Part shown: one piece after another, positions 37,440-45,603 of the stretch | How the letters are laid out: each line of letters starts with the position of its first letter | Numbering within the stretch: the stretch's first letter is position 1 | Source of the DNA: an uncultured Aquimarina sp. | GTDB lineage: Bacteria > Bacteroidota > Bacteroidia > Flavobacteriales > Flavobacteriaceae | NCBI RefSeq assembly: GCF_947492965.1 | Contig: NZ_CANLOZ010000002.1 | Location: 682,001-746,000 of the forward strand | Reading direction: 5' to 3' | Length of the DNA: 64,000 nucleotides | Position numbers and translations under genes: made by a program | The notes under the pieces: generated by a model | Database searches by the model: none | The model's input: the letters and a program-made list of their open reading frames with translations, nothing else | What the model was told of the DNA's origin: nothing

Positions 37440-38417
37440 ATGAATTCTAACAAAATATATAATTGGGGTATCTTAGGTTGTGGTAAAATAGCACATAAAT
37501 TTGCTCAAGATTTACAAAGTATTCCTAACGCAAAATTACAAGCTGTAGCTAGCAGAAATATTGAAAAAGCAAAAGATTTCGGAGATGCTTATGAAACACC
37601 AACCCACTACGGAAGTTATATTGAACTTGCCAAAGACGCTAAAATTGACATCATATATATTGCTACTCCGCATGCCTTTCATTACGAAAATACCATGATG
37701 TGTCTTAATGAGAAAAAAGCCGTTCTATGTGAAAAACCTTTCGCGATGAATAAAGTTCAAGTTTTAGAAATGATACAAATGGCTAAATCACAAAATACAT
37801 TTCTGATGGAAGCACTTTGGACATACTTTTTACCACATTATGAATTTGTTTTACAAACTTTAAAAGCAAATCAGCTAGGTCAAATTAAGTCTCTGAAAGC
37901 TGATTTTGGATTTGCTAGTGCGTTTGATCCTAATAACCGAATATTCAGAAAAGAACTAGGAGGTGGCAGCTTATTAGATGTTGGGATATATCCTCTATTC
38001 GCTGCTTTAAGCATTATAGGAATTCCAGAAAAAATCGAAGCTTCTGCCAATTTTGGCGAGACTGGGATAGATGAAGATTGCAAGATAATGCTTCATTATG
38101 AAGACAATGTATCTGCTGATCTATTCTCTTCTGTTGTTCAAAAAACTGAAACAAAGGCTATTATTCAACTAGAACATGGAACGATCATAATAAATAGTCG
38201 TTTTCACGAACCATCTTCCGTCACCATTACTAAAGATGGAGATTCCAAATTATATGAATTTCCAGTAGTAACTAATGGATATAATTATGAGGCAATTCAT
38301 GTACAGAATATGTTAGAAAGAGGAAATATAGAAAGTACCGTAATGTCTTTTGAAAAGAGCCTACACCTTATCGAATTACTAGATAACGTTAGAAAAGAAA
38401 TCAAACTAGAATATTAG
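37440..38417 (+). CDS. Gfo/Idh/MocA-family NAD(P)-dependent oxidoreductase
   Basis: A 325-residue enzyme with an N-terminal Rossmann domain (GILGCGKIAHKFAQDL at the cofactor loop), the conserved EKP motif (LCEKPFAMN) and a C-terminal alpha/beta domain with GGGSLLDVGIYPL. Members oxidise or isomerise sugars, inositols or related alcohols, or reduce dihydrodiols. No sugar-utilisation genes surround it, so the substrate is open. Confidence 0.93.
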   Translation: MNSNKIYNWGILGCGKIAHKFAQDLQSIPNAKLQAVASRNIEKAKDFGDAYETPTHYGSYIELAKDAKIDIIYIATPHAFHYENTMMCLNEKKAVLCEKPFAMNKVQVLEMIQMAKSQNTFLMEALWTYFLPHYEFVLQTLKANQLGQIKSLKADFGFASAFDPNNRIFRKELGGGSLLDVGIYPLFAALSIIGIPEKIEASANFGETGIDEDCKIMLHYEDNVSADLFSSVVQKTETKAIIQLEHGTIIINSRFHEPSSVTITKDGDSKLYEFPVVTNGYNYEAIHVQNMLERGNIESTVMSFEKSLHLIELLDNVRKEIKLEY

Positions 38418-38610
38418 ATAGAAGTAATACAATTCACAAACCCTGTAGAAACAGTTAATATTTTTTTATTAATAAAATAAAAAGCTATTAAGTAAACTTC
38501 TTCATAAAAAAATTAATAATAAATAGTAACATTTTAGTGATATCGTGAAGTATTAAAAAAGCACCGTATTAGAAGTGTTTTATTATTCTTTAATTAAAAT
38601 TAAAACTATT

Positions 38611-38796
38611 ATGTTACAAAACATCAAAAACCTAAGAGGTACAAAAACATTATCAAAAAACGAACAAAAATCGGTAAAAGGAGGAGATACACCACCTTGG
38701 TTAACAGACATCGTAAATGAATGTCTAGAAAACAATCCATACATAGATCAAAGATGTTGTGTTAATCCAAGACAATTGTTTTGCATAGAGTTTTAA
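38611..38796 (+). CDS. GG-leader peptide precursor (bacteriocin/RiPP-like)
   Basis: A 61-residue precursor. I take ATG 38611 as start; the open frame reaches 12 codons further upstream but the leader logic begins here. Residues 1-25 form a double-Gly leader ending LSKNEQKSVKGG, matching the Bacteroidota natural-product-precursor/bacteriocin style. Cleavage after GG would release a 36-residue core starting DTPPWLTD with four Cys (one single, a CC pair and one near the end). No ABC peptidase-transporter or modification enzyme lies nearby, so it is an orphan. A strong terminator follows. Confidence 0.78.
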   Translation: MLQNIKNLRGTKTLSKNEQKSVKGGDTPPWLTDIVNECLENNPYIDQRCCVNPRQLFCIEF

Positions 38797-38807
38797 AAGC
38801 CATTAAA

Positions 38808-38836
38808 AAAAGCGCTCTAAAATTTAGAGCGCTTTT
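38808..38836. terminator. Bidirectional rho-independent terminator
   Basis: AAAAGCGCTCTAA (38808-38820) and TTAGAGCGCTTTT (38824-38836) form a 13-bp perfect stem with a 3-nt loop, with A- and T-runs outside. It lies between the convergent GG-leader peptide gene and the DUF2911 gene and can serve both. Confidence 0.88.
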
Positions 38837-38861
38837 CCATTTGTGTGAAAAAAAAGAGTGT

Positions 38862-39701
38862 TTATTTAGCTCCCCACTCTGCAAGGGAATCTTTATTTAG
38901 TTTTACGTAATCCGCATTATTTGCTTTCTCTGCTAATTGTAACGAAGTTTTAGCAGCTTTTATTGCCCCAGCCTTATCTCCGCTCTTAGCTAATATTAAA
39001 GAATGCTGTCTGTGATACCAGAAAGCATCAGCTCTTCCAGCCACAGCTTTTTCAATGTGTACTTTTGCTTTTGCTATATCTCCTGTTTCTTTATAAAAAA
39101 CAGCCGCTTGATAATGATCATTAGCAGAAGGACCTGCCATGATCTTTTCTATACTCTCTGTAGCTTTTTTCTTTGTAGGAACCTCTAACTTTATAGCAGC
39201 TTCAGTATTCTCCCATAAAATATTAATTAAAGCACTATCCATCGTAAAATCACTTAACATAATAGTAAATGTTTCTACCTTCATAGGAATTTTAGTCGCT
39301 TTTACTTTTACAGTAGCAGCTACTTTACTATCATCCCATTGGCGTGGTGTACCCCAATTATTAGCATCGCTATAAAAAATAACTTCCCAACTCTCCTTTC
39401 CTGGTTTTGTGAAAATAGCGTAAGTACCTTTTTTAAGGTCTGCTCCTTCTACTTTTACATCATCACTAAAAGTTACCTGTGTATTCTTATTAGCACCTGT
39501 TCTCCATAATTTATCAAAAGGAACTAAGTTTCCAAAAATAGTACGTCCTTTCATGCTAGGACGAGAATATTCAATAGCTACATCAGTTAACCCAACAACT
39601 TGCTCAATTTTTGATAAAGGACTTGGCTGTGGAGTTTCTACCTGCGCTTTTACACCTAATGATAATAAAGCCACAGAAACAAATAAGACGATCTTTTTCA
39701 T
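38862..39701 (-). CDS. DUF2911 family secreted protein with TPR-like C-terminus
   Basis: A 279-residue protein with signal peptide 1-19 (ending VKAQ). The DUF2911 domain (about 25-175) has the conserved VAIEYSRPSMKGRTIFG, PFDKLWRTGANKNT and WGTPRQWDDSKV segments. The C-terminal 90 residues look like TPR repeats (SANDHYQAAVFYKETGDI and AGAIKAAKTSLQLAEKA). The family is widespread in Bacteroidota; its function is unknown. Confidence 0.9.
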   Translation of the reverse strand: MKKIVLFVSVALLSLGVKAQVETPQPSPLSKIEQVVGLTDVAIEYSRPSMKGRTIFGNLVPFDKLWRTGANKNTQVTFSDDVKVEGADLKKGTYAIFTKPGKESWEVIFYSDANNWGTPRQWDDSKVAATVKVKATKIPMKVETFTIMLSDFTMDSALINILWENTEAAIKLEVPTKKKATESIEKIMAGPSANDHYQAAVFYKETGDIAKAKVHIEKAVAGRADAFWYHRQHSLILAKSGDKAGAIKAAKTSLQLAEKANNADYVKLNKDSLAEWGAK

Positions 39702-39803
39702 TGTAATTGTATTTAATTTTATTCCGTTAATTAGTATTACTGGTAACGAAAATAATAATTACACATACATTAAGAGTTAACAAAAACTTAAAATAAGGAG
39801 TGT

Positions 39804-39811
39804 TATATTTG
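39804..39811 (+). promoter_or_regulatory. Possible aquaporin promoter -7 box
   Basis: TATATTTG matches TAnnTTTG 17 bp upstream of the aquaporin ATG. No TTG is found at the right distance upstream, so this is only suggestive. Confidence 0.35.
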
Positions 39812-39828
39812 CCATCATTTTCAATTGT

Positions 39829-40491
39829 ATGATGCGTAAATATATAGCAGAGATTATAGGAACTTTCACCATGATATTTTGTGGTACGGGAGCAATGACT
39901 ATTAATGAAGTAACTGGTGGTGATGTAACTCACGTAGGAATTGCTATCACCTGGGGATTGATTGTGATGGCCATGATTTATTCGTTTGGTGACATTTCTG
40001 GGGCTCATTTTAATCCTGCGGTTACTGTCGCATTTGCCTTTGCAAAAAAATTTAGTTGGAAAGAAGTTCCTAAATATATTCTAGCGCAATGTATTGGCGC
40101 TATCGCTGCCAGTAGTGTTTTATTATTTTTATTCCCGGAAAGTGAGTTTCTTGGTGGTACACTACCATCTTTCGAAGCGTATAAAGCATTTGTTTTAGAA
40201 TTACTCCTTACCTATTTCTTAATGCTAGTCATTATAAATGTATCTACTGGATCTAAAGAAGTTGGTATGATGGCTGGTATTGCTATTGGTGGTGTTGTAC
40301 TTTTAGAAGCTATGTTTGCAGGTCCCATGACGAATGCTTCTATGAATCCAGCTAGATCACTCGGACCAGCACTTTTATCAGGACATTGGGAACACCAATG
40401 GCTGTATATGACAGCACCAATAATAGGCGCTATTTTAGCTGTTCTAACTTGCAGATTAACAAAAGCTGATAATTGCTGCAACGACTGTTAA
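39829..40491 (+). CDS. MIP-family channel of the NIP/AqpN type
   Basis: A 220-residue, six-helix water/solute channel. The two NPA motifs are at 62-64 (GAHFNPAVT) and 173-175 (SMNPARS). Around the second motif the sequence FAGPMTNASMNPARSLGPA and, in helix 2, ITWGLIVMAMIYSFG resemble plant NIPs and bacterial AqpN rather than AqpZ. The selectivity filter position that is His in AqpZ appears to be Ala161, with Trp42 and Arg176, which would allow larger solutes such as glycerol, boric or arsenous acid. It ends in a Cys-rich tail (DNCCNDC). Two ATG codons (39829 and 39832) are adjacent. Confidence 0.9.
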   Translation: MMRKYIAEIIGTFTMIFCGTGAMTINEVTGGDVTHVGIAITWGLIVMAMIYSFGDISGAHFNPAVTVAFAFAKKFSWKEVPKYILAQCIGAIAASSVLLFLFPESEFLGGTLPSFEAYKAFVLELLLTYFLMLVIINVSTGSKEVGMMAGIAIGGVVLLEAMFAGPMTNASMNPARSLGPALLSGHWEHQWLYMTAPIIGAILAVLTCRLTKADNCCNDC

Positions 40492-40563
40492 CCTGATATA
40501 TCTAAAATCCGGTCGTTTTAAAATTAACTTTATTTAACATATCTTTATTGCTTATTAATTTTT

Positions 40564-40920
40564 ATGCAATTACAAACTACAGATTTTTGTACGATAGAGT
40601 TATATGAAAAGTTTGCTATTATAACCGTTAATAATGGAATTACGTTTACTTTGGAAAAAGCTAATATCATTAGAAAGGAACTACGTAGTTTTTATAAAGA
40701 CAAAAAGTTTGTTTTAATCTCAAACAGACTCAACAATCACGAAGTATCTATTGATGTATACAAACAAGGTCAACTATCAAATATGAAAGGCCTTGCTATT
40801 GTTTCAAAAGAAAAAACAGATCGTGATAAAGCTCTTGAAGAGCAAAAACTGTTCGATAAATCATTTGTGTTTTTTGATTGTTTAGAAGAAGCTAAATCTT
40901 GGGCTATTTCTTATTTTTAA
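40564..40920 (+). CDS. Small cytosolic protein, SpoIIAA/STAS-like
   Basis: A 118-residue protein without signal peptide. The alternating strand/helix pattern, the central KFVLISNRLNNHEVSIDVY and the C-terminal FFDCLEEAKSWAISY resemble SpoIIAA-like/STAS folds, whose members often have LEEAxxWL at the end. No phosphorylatable Ser is clear. It sits alone between the aquaporin and the photolyase operon. The assignment is tentative. Confidence 0.65.
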   Translation: MQLQTTDFCTIELYEKFAIITVNNGITFTLEKANIIRKELRSFYKDKKFVLISNRLNNHEVSIDVYKQGQLSNMKGLAIVSKEKTDRDKALEEQKLFDKSFVFFDCLEEAKSWAISYF

Positions 40921-40958
40921 TTTTGTTTAACTTTTTTAGTTAAAGAATTAAACAAAAT
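40920..40958. promoter_or_regulatory. Nested inverted repeats upstream of the photolyase operon (putative operator)
   Basis: An outer dyad of 11-bp arms (40920-40930 and 40948-40958, TTTTGTTTAA type) encloses an inner dyad TTTAACT-N5-AGTTAAA (40926-40944). They lie 34 bp or more upstream of the SRPBCC start and just upstream of TACCTTTA (40964-40971), a near match to a -7 box. The design suggests binding of a dimeric regulator. No regulator gene is adjacent. Confidence 0.5.
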
Positions 40959-40991
40959 CATTGTACCTTTATCCTAATAAAAAGGTATACA

Positions 40992-41486
40992 ATGAAAATT
41001 TATACATTACAGACGAAACAGAATCTTCCGATCTCCTTGCAAGAAGCCTGGGATTTCTTATCTGATCCGAATAATCTAAAGACCATTACACCCGATTATA
41101 TGGGTTTTGAAATCTTATCCGGAGCTGATAGAAAAATGTATGCGGGACAAATCATACAATATATAGTAACACCTATCGCAGGAATCAAAACCAAATGGGT
41201 CACAGAAATCACACATGCTATTGATAAGGAATACTTTGTGGACGAACAACGATTTGGCCCCTATGCTTTATGGCATCATAAACATTTTATTAAAGAAATT
41301 CCTGGAGGTGTAGAAATGGAAGATATTATTGATTATAAAGTCCCTTTTGGCATTTTAGGTCAATTGGTACATCCCTTTTTGGTTAAGCCAAAACTAAAAG
41401 AGATATTCGAGTATCGTGAGCAAAAGTTAATTGAACTTTTTGGAACCTTCAAGCATAACACAAAACAAGAAACAGCAACAGTTTAA
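40992..41486 (+). CDS. SRPBCC-family (polyketide cyclase-like) protein
   Basis: A 164-residue START/Bet v1-like protein, with TLQTKQNLPISLQEAWDFLSDP at its start and DIIDYKVPFGILGQLVHPF toward its end, the classic ligand-pocket helix-grip pattern. Proteins of this type are regularly found next to photolyase genes in Bacteroidota, and are sometimes annotated as cell-division inhibitors. It is first in the operon, 14 bp before the SDR gene. Ligand unknown. Confidence 0.85.
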   Translation: MKIYTLQTKQNLPISLQEAWDFLSDPNNLKTITPDYMGFEILSGADRKMYAGQIIQYIVTPIAGIKTKWVTEITHAIDKEYFVDEQRFGPYALWHHKHFIKEIPGGVEMEDIIDYKVPFGILGQLVHPFLVKPKLKEIFEYREQKLIELFGTFKHNTKQETATV

Positions 41487-41500
41487 GAATAAAAAATAAT

Positions 41501-42199
41501 ATGAGAAAAAATATTTTACTAATTGGTGGAAGTCACGGAATTGGTTTTGAAATTGCATTAAAGCTTTATAAAGATCATAATATATATATTGCATCTAGAA
41601 CCTCTCAAAATTTAGGGAATTTAGAGGTGACACATATTCCATATGATGCTTCTACCGATGAAATTGATACTTCTTTACTTCCAGAACAATTAGATGGTTT
41701 TGTATACTGTCCAGGTAGTATCAACCTAAAACCTTTTAAAATGCTAAGTCTAGAGGCTTTTCAAGAAGATATGCAGATTAATTTTATGTTTTTAATAAAA
41801 ATCATGCATGCTATTGTTCCTCATCTAAAAAAATCCGAGCAAGCAAGTATTATCTTTTTCAGTACCGTGGCGGTAAAAGTAGGTATGCCATTCCATACAA
41901 GCGTAGCAGCTGCCAAAGGAGCTATAGAAGGTTTTGCTAAAGCGCTAGCTGCCGAATATGCTCCGAAACTAAGAGTTAATGTTATTGCTCCTTCTCTAAC
42001 CGATACGCCTTTAGCCGAAAGGTTATTAGGAAATGAAAAGAAAAGAGAGAAAATGGATCAACGCCACCCACTTAAAAGAGTTGGAGAAGCCGAAGATATT
42101 GCCAATATTGCTAAGTTCTTATTAAGCGATGATAGCAGCTGGATCACAGGACAAATCTTAGGTGTAGATGGAGGTATGTCTACTTTAAACGTTAATTAA
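41501..42199 (+). CDS. SDR-family protein lacking the catalytic Tyr
   Basis: A 232-residue Rossmann protein with an intact nucleotide loop (GGSHGIGFE) and Ser in FFSTVAV. At the YxxxK position it reads VAAAK (in HTSVAAAKGAIEG), so the catalytic Tyr is Val while Lys is kept. The C-terminal GQILGVDGGMS is normal. It may have lost classic oxidoreductase activity or use a different acid. It sits 14 bp after the SRPBCC gene and 1 bp before the photolyase start, so the three are tightly coupled. Confidence 0.85.
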   Translation: MRKNILLIGGSHGIGFEIALKLYKDHNIYIASRTSQNLGNLEVTHIPYDASTDEIDTSLLPEQLDGFVYCPGSINLKPFKMLSLEAFQEDMQINFMFLIKIMHAIVPHLKKSEQASIIFFSTVAVKVGMPFHTSVAAAKGAIEGFAKALAAEYAPKLRVNVIAPSLTDTPLAERLLGNEKKREKMDQRHPLKRVGEAEDIANIAKFLLSDDSSWITGQILGVDGGMSTLNVN

Positions 42200-42200
42200 A

Positions 42201-43508
42201 ATGTCTAAAAAAGTAAACATTTTCTGGTTCAGGAGAGATCTTAGGCTTGATGATAATATTGGTTTCCTTGAAGCACTTAAAGACGAAAATCCTGTACTGC
42301 CCGTATTCATTTTTGATGACGAAATATTGGACAAACTTCCAGAAAACGATGCGAGGGTATCTTTTATATTCGAAACTTTGCAAAATATGAGAAAAGAGTT
42401 ACAAGAAAATAATGATAGCTCCATTGCTTTTTTTCACGGGAAGCCTTTAGATATATTTAAAGCATTAATCAAGGATTACAAGATAGAAAAAGTATACACC
42501 AACCGAGATTATGAACCTTATGCGAAAGAAAGAGATGAAAGTATTAAAAAGTTATTAGACGATAATTCTATTAAGTTTAAGACATTTAAAGATCAAGTGA
42601 TTTTTGAAATAGATGAAATTGTAAAATCCGATGGTGATCCCTATGTCGTATATACGCCTTACAAAAATAAGTGGAAAGAAGAATTTGATGAGTCAAAATT
42701 AAAAATCCATTATACCAGTCAGCATATTGATAATCTTATCAAAAACACCCGACTGCCTAATTTATCATTATCTGATATGGGATTTAATAAATCCAACATC
42801 ACAGTTCCTGATTATACTGTTACGCCTACACTAATTGAAAACTATGAGGATACACGGAATTTCCCTGCTAAAGAAGATGGCACATCAAGACTAGGTCCAC
42901 ATTTGCGATTTGGTACGGTTAGTATTCGCAAAATGGTAAAAAAAGCTATAGCAGAAAAGAATGAGGTTTTTTGGTCTGAATTAATCTGGAGAGAATTTTT
43001 TATGCAAATTCTATGGCATTTTCCACATACAAAGGATAAGGCGTTTAGACCTAAATACGACCGAATCGAATGGCGAAATAATGAAGAAGAATTTGAGAAG
43101 TGGAAAAAAGGTGAAACAGGATATCCATTGGTAGATGCAGGTATGCGACAATTAAATGAGACCGGCTACATGCATAATAGAGTACGAATGCTTGTTGCTA
43201 GCTTTTTATGTAAACATCTTCTTATAGACTGGCGTTGGGGTGAAGCATATTTTGCAGAAAAATTATTGGATTACGACATGTCAGCCAACATTGGAAATTG
43301 GCAATGGGCTGCTGGGTCTGGAGTAGATGCTGCTCCTTATTTCCGAATTTTTAACCCAACAACACAAGTAACCAAATTCGATAAAAAACTAGAGTATATC
43401 AATACATGGGTACCAGATATTAATGAACTTACATATCCTAAACCCATGGTAGATCACAAAATGGCTAGAGAACGCTGCTTAAAAGTATATAAAGAAGCAG
43501 TTGCCTGA
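42201..43508 (+). CDS. Cryptochrome/photolyase family protein
   Basis: A 435-residue flavoprotein of the DNA photolyase/cryptochrome family, using light to repair pyrimidine dimers. The N-terminal antenna domain begins FWFRRDLRLDDN; the FAD-binding domain has WSELIWREFFMQILWHFP, the conserved WDAGMRQL-like VDAGMRQLNETGYMHNR, and DYDMSANIGNWQWAAGSG. The tryptophans for electron transfer and the region FNPTTQ are present. Length fits class I CPD photolyase or close relatives. It ends the three-gene unit. Confidence 0.93.
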   Translation: MSKKVNIFWFRRDLRLDDNIGFLEALKDENPVLPVFIFDDEILDKLPENDARVSFIFETLQNMRKELQENNDSSIAFFHGKPLDIFKALIKDYKIEKVYTNRDYEPYAKERDESIKKLLDDNSIKFKTFKDQVIFEIDEIVKSDGDPYVVYTPYKNKWKEEFDESKLKIHYTSQHIDNLIKNTRLPNLSLSDMGFNKSNITVPDYTVTPTLIENYEDTRNFPAKEDGTSRLGPHLRFGTVSIRKMVKKAIAEKNEVFWSELIWREFFMQILWHFPHTKDKAFRPKYDRIEWRNNEEEFEKWKKGETGYPLVDAGMRQLNETGYMHNRVRMLVASFLCKHLLIDWRWGEAYFAEKLLDYDMSANIGNWQWAAGSGVDAAPYFRIFNPTTQVTKFDKKLEYINTWVPDINELTYPKPMVDHKMARERCLKVYKEAVA

Positions 43509-43591
43509 TAACCAAATTATAACATTTCTTTAAAAATGCAGATAGCTATTTTTTGTAATTTAAGGGTCACAAATTATTAAAATTAAAACCA

Positions 43592-43957
43592 ATGAATACA
43601 CAAGAAGTAGCTAATCGTCTGGTAGAACTTTGCCGTCAAGGTGAGAATATGCAGGCATTAAAGGAATTATACGCAGATAATATTATTAGTAAAGAAATGC
43701 CTGGAGCTCCAAACCCAGTGATACAAGGTAAAGATGCTGTAACCAAAAAAAGTCAGGAATGGTATGCTACCGTAGAAGAATTTCATGGCGGAGAAATTTC
43801 TGATCCAGTGGTTGCGGACAATCATTTCTCTTGCAGAATGAAAATGGACTGTACTTTTAAAGGTCAAGGAAGGATGCAAATGGAAGAATTAGCTGTATAT
43901 AGTGTAGATAATGGAAAAATAGTAGAAGAACAGTTTTTCTATTCAATGCCTTCGTAA
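43592..43957 (+). CDS. SnoaL-like / NTF2-fold protein
   Basis: A 121-residue protein of the NTF2-like superfamily, resembling SnoaL-type domains, with ALKELYADNIISKEMPG and a C-terminal VDNGKIVEEQFFYSMP. Many are small-molecule isomerases or stress-linked proteins of unknown substrate. It lies 83 bp after the photolyase on the same strand. An overlapping shared terminator follows. Confidence 0.82.
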   Translation: MNTQEVANRLVELCRQGENMQALKELYADNIISKEMPGAPNPVIQGKDAVTKKSQEWYATVEEFHGGEISDPVVADNHFSCRMKMDCTFKGQGRMQMEELAVYSVDNGKIVEEQFFYSMPS

Positions 43958-43986
43958 TAGATCTATATTTTCTGTAAAATCTAAAA

Positions 43987-44023
43987 AAAAACAAGTTTCA
44001 CTTCTGATGAAGCTTGTTTTTTT
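43987..44023. terminator. Terminator between convergent genes
   Basis: ACAAGTTTCA (43991-44000) pairs with TGAAGCTTGT (44008-44017) over ten positions with one G-T wobble, flanked by long A and T runs. It serves the SnoaL-like gene and, on the other strand, the GH5 gene. Confidence 0.75.
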
Positions 44024-44052
44024 ATTAAAATTTATTCCAAATCTTAATCAGA

Positions 44053-45495
44053 TTATTTTTTTAGAATTCTTTTTACCACGATCTTATCTAATGTAACATG
44101 ATACATCCCTTCTTGTAAACCTCCAAGATCGATCACGTTTTGAAAACCATTATTGAGTATGGTTTTAAAAACGGTTTTACCAGTAATATCGCTAATTTCA
44201 ACCAACGTATTTTTAGTGATTCCATGTACTGTAATAAGATTATCGACCGGATTTGGAGTCAGAATAACTTTAGAAGAATCCAAAGGTGCAATATCCGAAA
44301 CAGACAATATGTTTGATTCTATATTTATCATTATAGGCTCCATAGTACTCCAGGGACGATCGGTCCAAGACCACACTAAAGAACCATGCCATTCATTTTC
44401 TTTTAAGACAACTCCTAAGTACTCTGCTTCTACTCCAAAAGTGTTCTCAGGATAATATTCTGCAATAACAGCTTTTTTGTCCACTTTTTCAACATAATAA
44501 AAATTATGAAATGGAGAACCATTCTCTCCTGCCCAATTGTAATAATGAATATTGTAAAAATCTAGGTAACCCCCAGATTCACCTCCAATTTCTTCAAGTT
44601 TTTGATCCGTATAATAATTTTGATATCCCAAATCAATATCTTCTACGTTTGTAAGAAAACCTAATGCTCCATTTGTTATCATAACATTAGGTTCTATTCT
44701 TCTAATCGCTGCAGATGCTTTATTAATAAATTTTTGAATATCTACAATTGAAACTTTCTCTATAAATCCCGGCCAATGAGACCCAAACTCAGTAGTCATA
44801 CCTTCTGCTTCATTAAAAATTTCCCAAGCATACAAACCAGGATGATCTCCAACAGCCTGAACCAAAGGAATCAAGGCATTAGTAAGATATGCTTCCATAT
44901 TCTCATCCTCAGTGAGTACTTTTTTATTAGCAACAGCGTCGACATTCCACTGATCTTTTAACATATCAAATGACCAAAGACATATTTGTACTTGTAACCC
45001 TTTAGAAGCTGCCAGATCTAGTATTTTTATAACATCCTCATGAAAAAAAGCTGGGTTATTTGTTACTTTTTGATCCATATCATAAACTGGATTCGTCGAA
45101 CCATTTGTATGATACCACCAACGCAAAACATTCCCACCAGCATTAACTACCTTATCCATAACCAAACTAAAAGTATCTAAATCTGGATGGTATTCTGTTC
45201 CATATTCTGGATCTACTCCTATATCCCTACCAAATGAAACCCAAGCGATATTTATACCATTTACGAACTCCGAAATATTAGCATTAGATTGCTGTTCATA
45301 ATTATTATTGATTGTAGTAGTAGATTCCTCTGGAAAATCAAAAAATTCCTTTGGATTTAAAATTTCAGGACTCTGCTTAATAGCTTTAATGACATCTTCT
45401 TTGTAATTCTCATGATTATGCCAAGGTTTTTTAGAACGTTGTGAGAAAAGTTGGCACGCGAGTAACGTGACCATTAACGTGATAATAGTTTTCAT
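44053..45495 (-). CDS. Secreted GH5-family glycoside hydrolase (mannanase-like) with T9SS type A domain
   Basis: A 480-residue secreted enzyme. Signal peptide 1-19; a 60-residue polar spacer; then a GH5-type TIM barrel (about 75-400) with the acid/base in WEIFNEAEG (Asn228-Glu229) and the nucleophile Glu346 in AVIAEYYPE. The layout and Trp-rich loops (NVLRWWYHTNG, SLVWSWTDRPWS) recall beta-mannanases, but substrate specificity is not certain. The last 70 residues are a T9SS type A sorting domain (LTPNPVDNLITV, GLQEGMYHV, RILKK). No carbohydrate-utilisation locus or SusCD pair is adjacent. Confidence 0.87.
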   Translation of the reverse strand: MKTIITLMVTLLACQLFSQRSKKPWHNHENYKEDVIKAIKQSPEILNPKEFFDFPEESTTTINNNYEQQSNANISEFVNGINIAWVSFGRDIGVDPEYGTEYHPDLDTFSLVMDKVVNAGGNVLRWWYHTNGSTNPVYDMDQKVTNNPAFFHEDVIKILDLAASKGLQVQICLWSFDMLKDQWNVDAVANKKVLTEDENMEAYLTNALIPLVQAVGDHPGLYAWEIFNEAEGMTTEFGSHWPGFIEKVSIVDIQKFINKASAAIRRIEPNVMITNGALGFLTNVEDIDLGYQNYYTDQKLEEIGGESGGYLDFYNIHYYNWAGENGSPFHNFYYVEKVDKKAVIAEYYPENTFGVEAEYLGVVLKENEWHGSLVWSWTDRPWSTMEPIMINIESNILSVSDIAPLDSSKVILTPNPVDNLITVHGITKNTLVEISDITGKTVFKTILNNGFQNVIDLGGLQEGMYHVTLDKIVVKRILKK

Positions 45496-45603
45496 GTAAG
45501 TTGATTATTTTGTTAGTGTAATTGCCAACGAAAAAAAACAACAATAATTATACGTTCTTCATGAAATAACAATTCCTTAAAAAGAAGTGGGTTTTTAAAA
45601 AAT

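Noticed and set aside
39727..40008. A 93-codon minus-strand frame over the aquaporin start
   Set aside because: It overlaps the well-supported aquaporin and has no family features.
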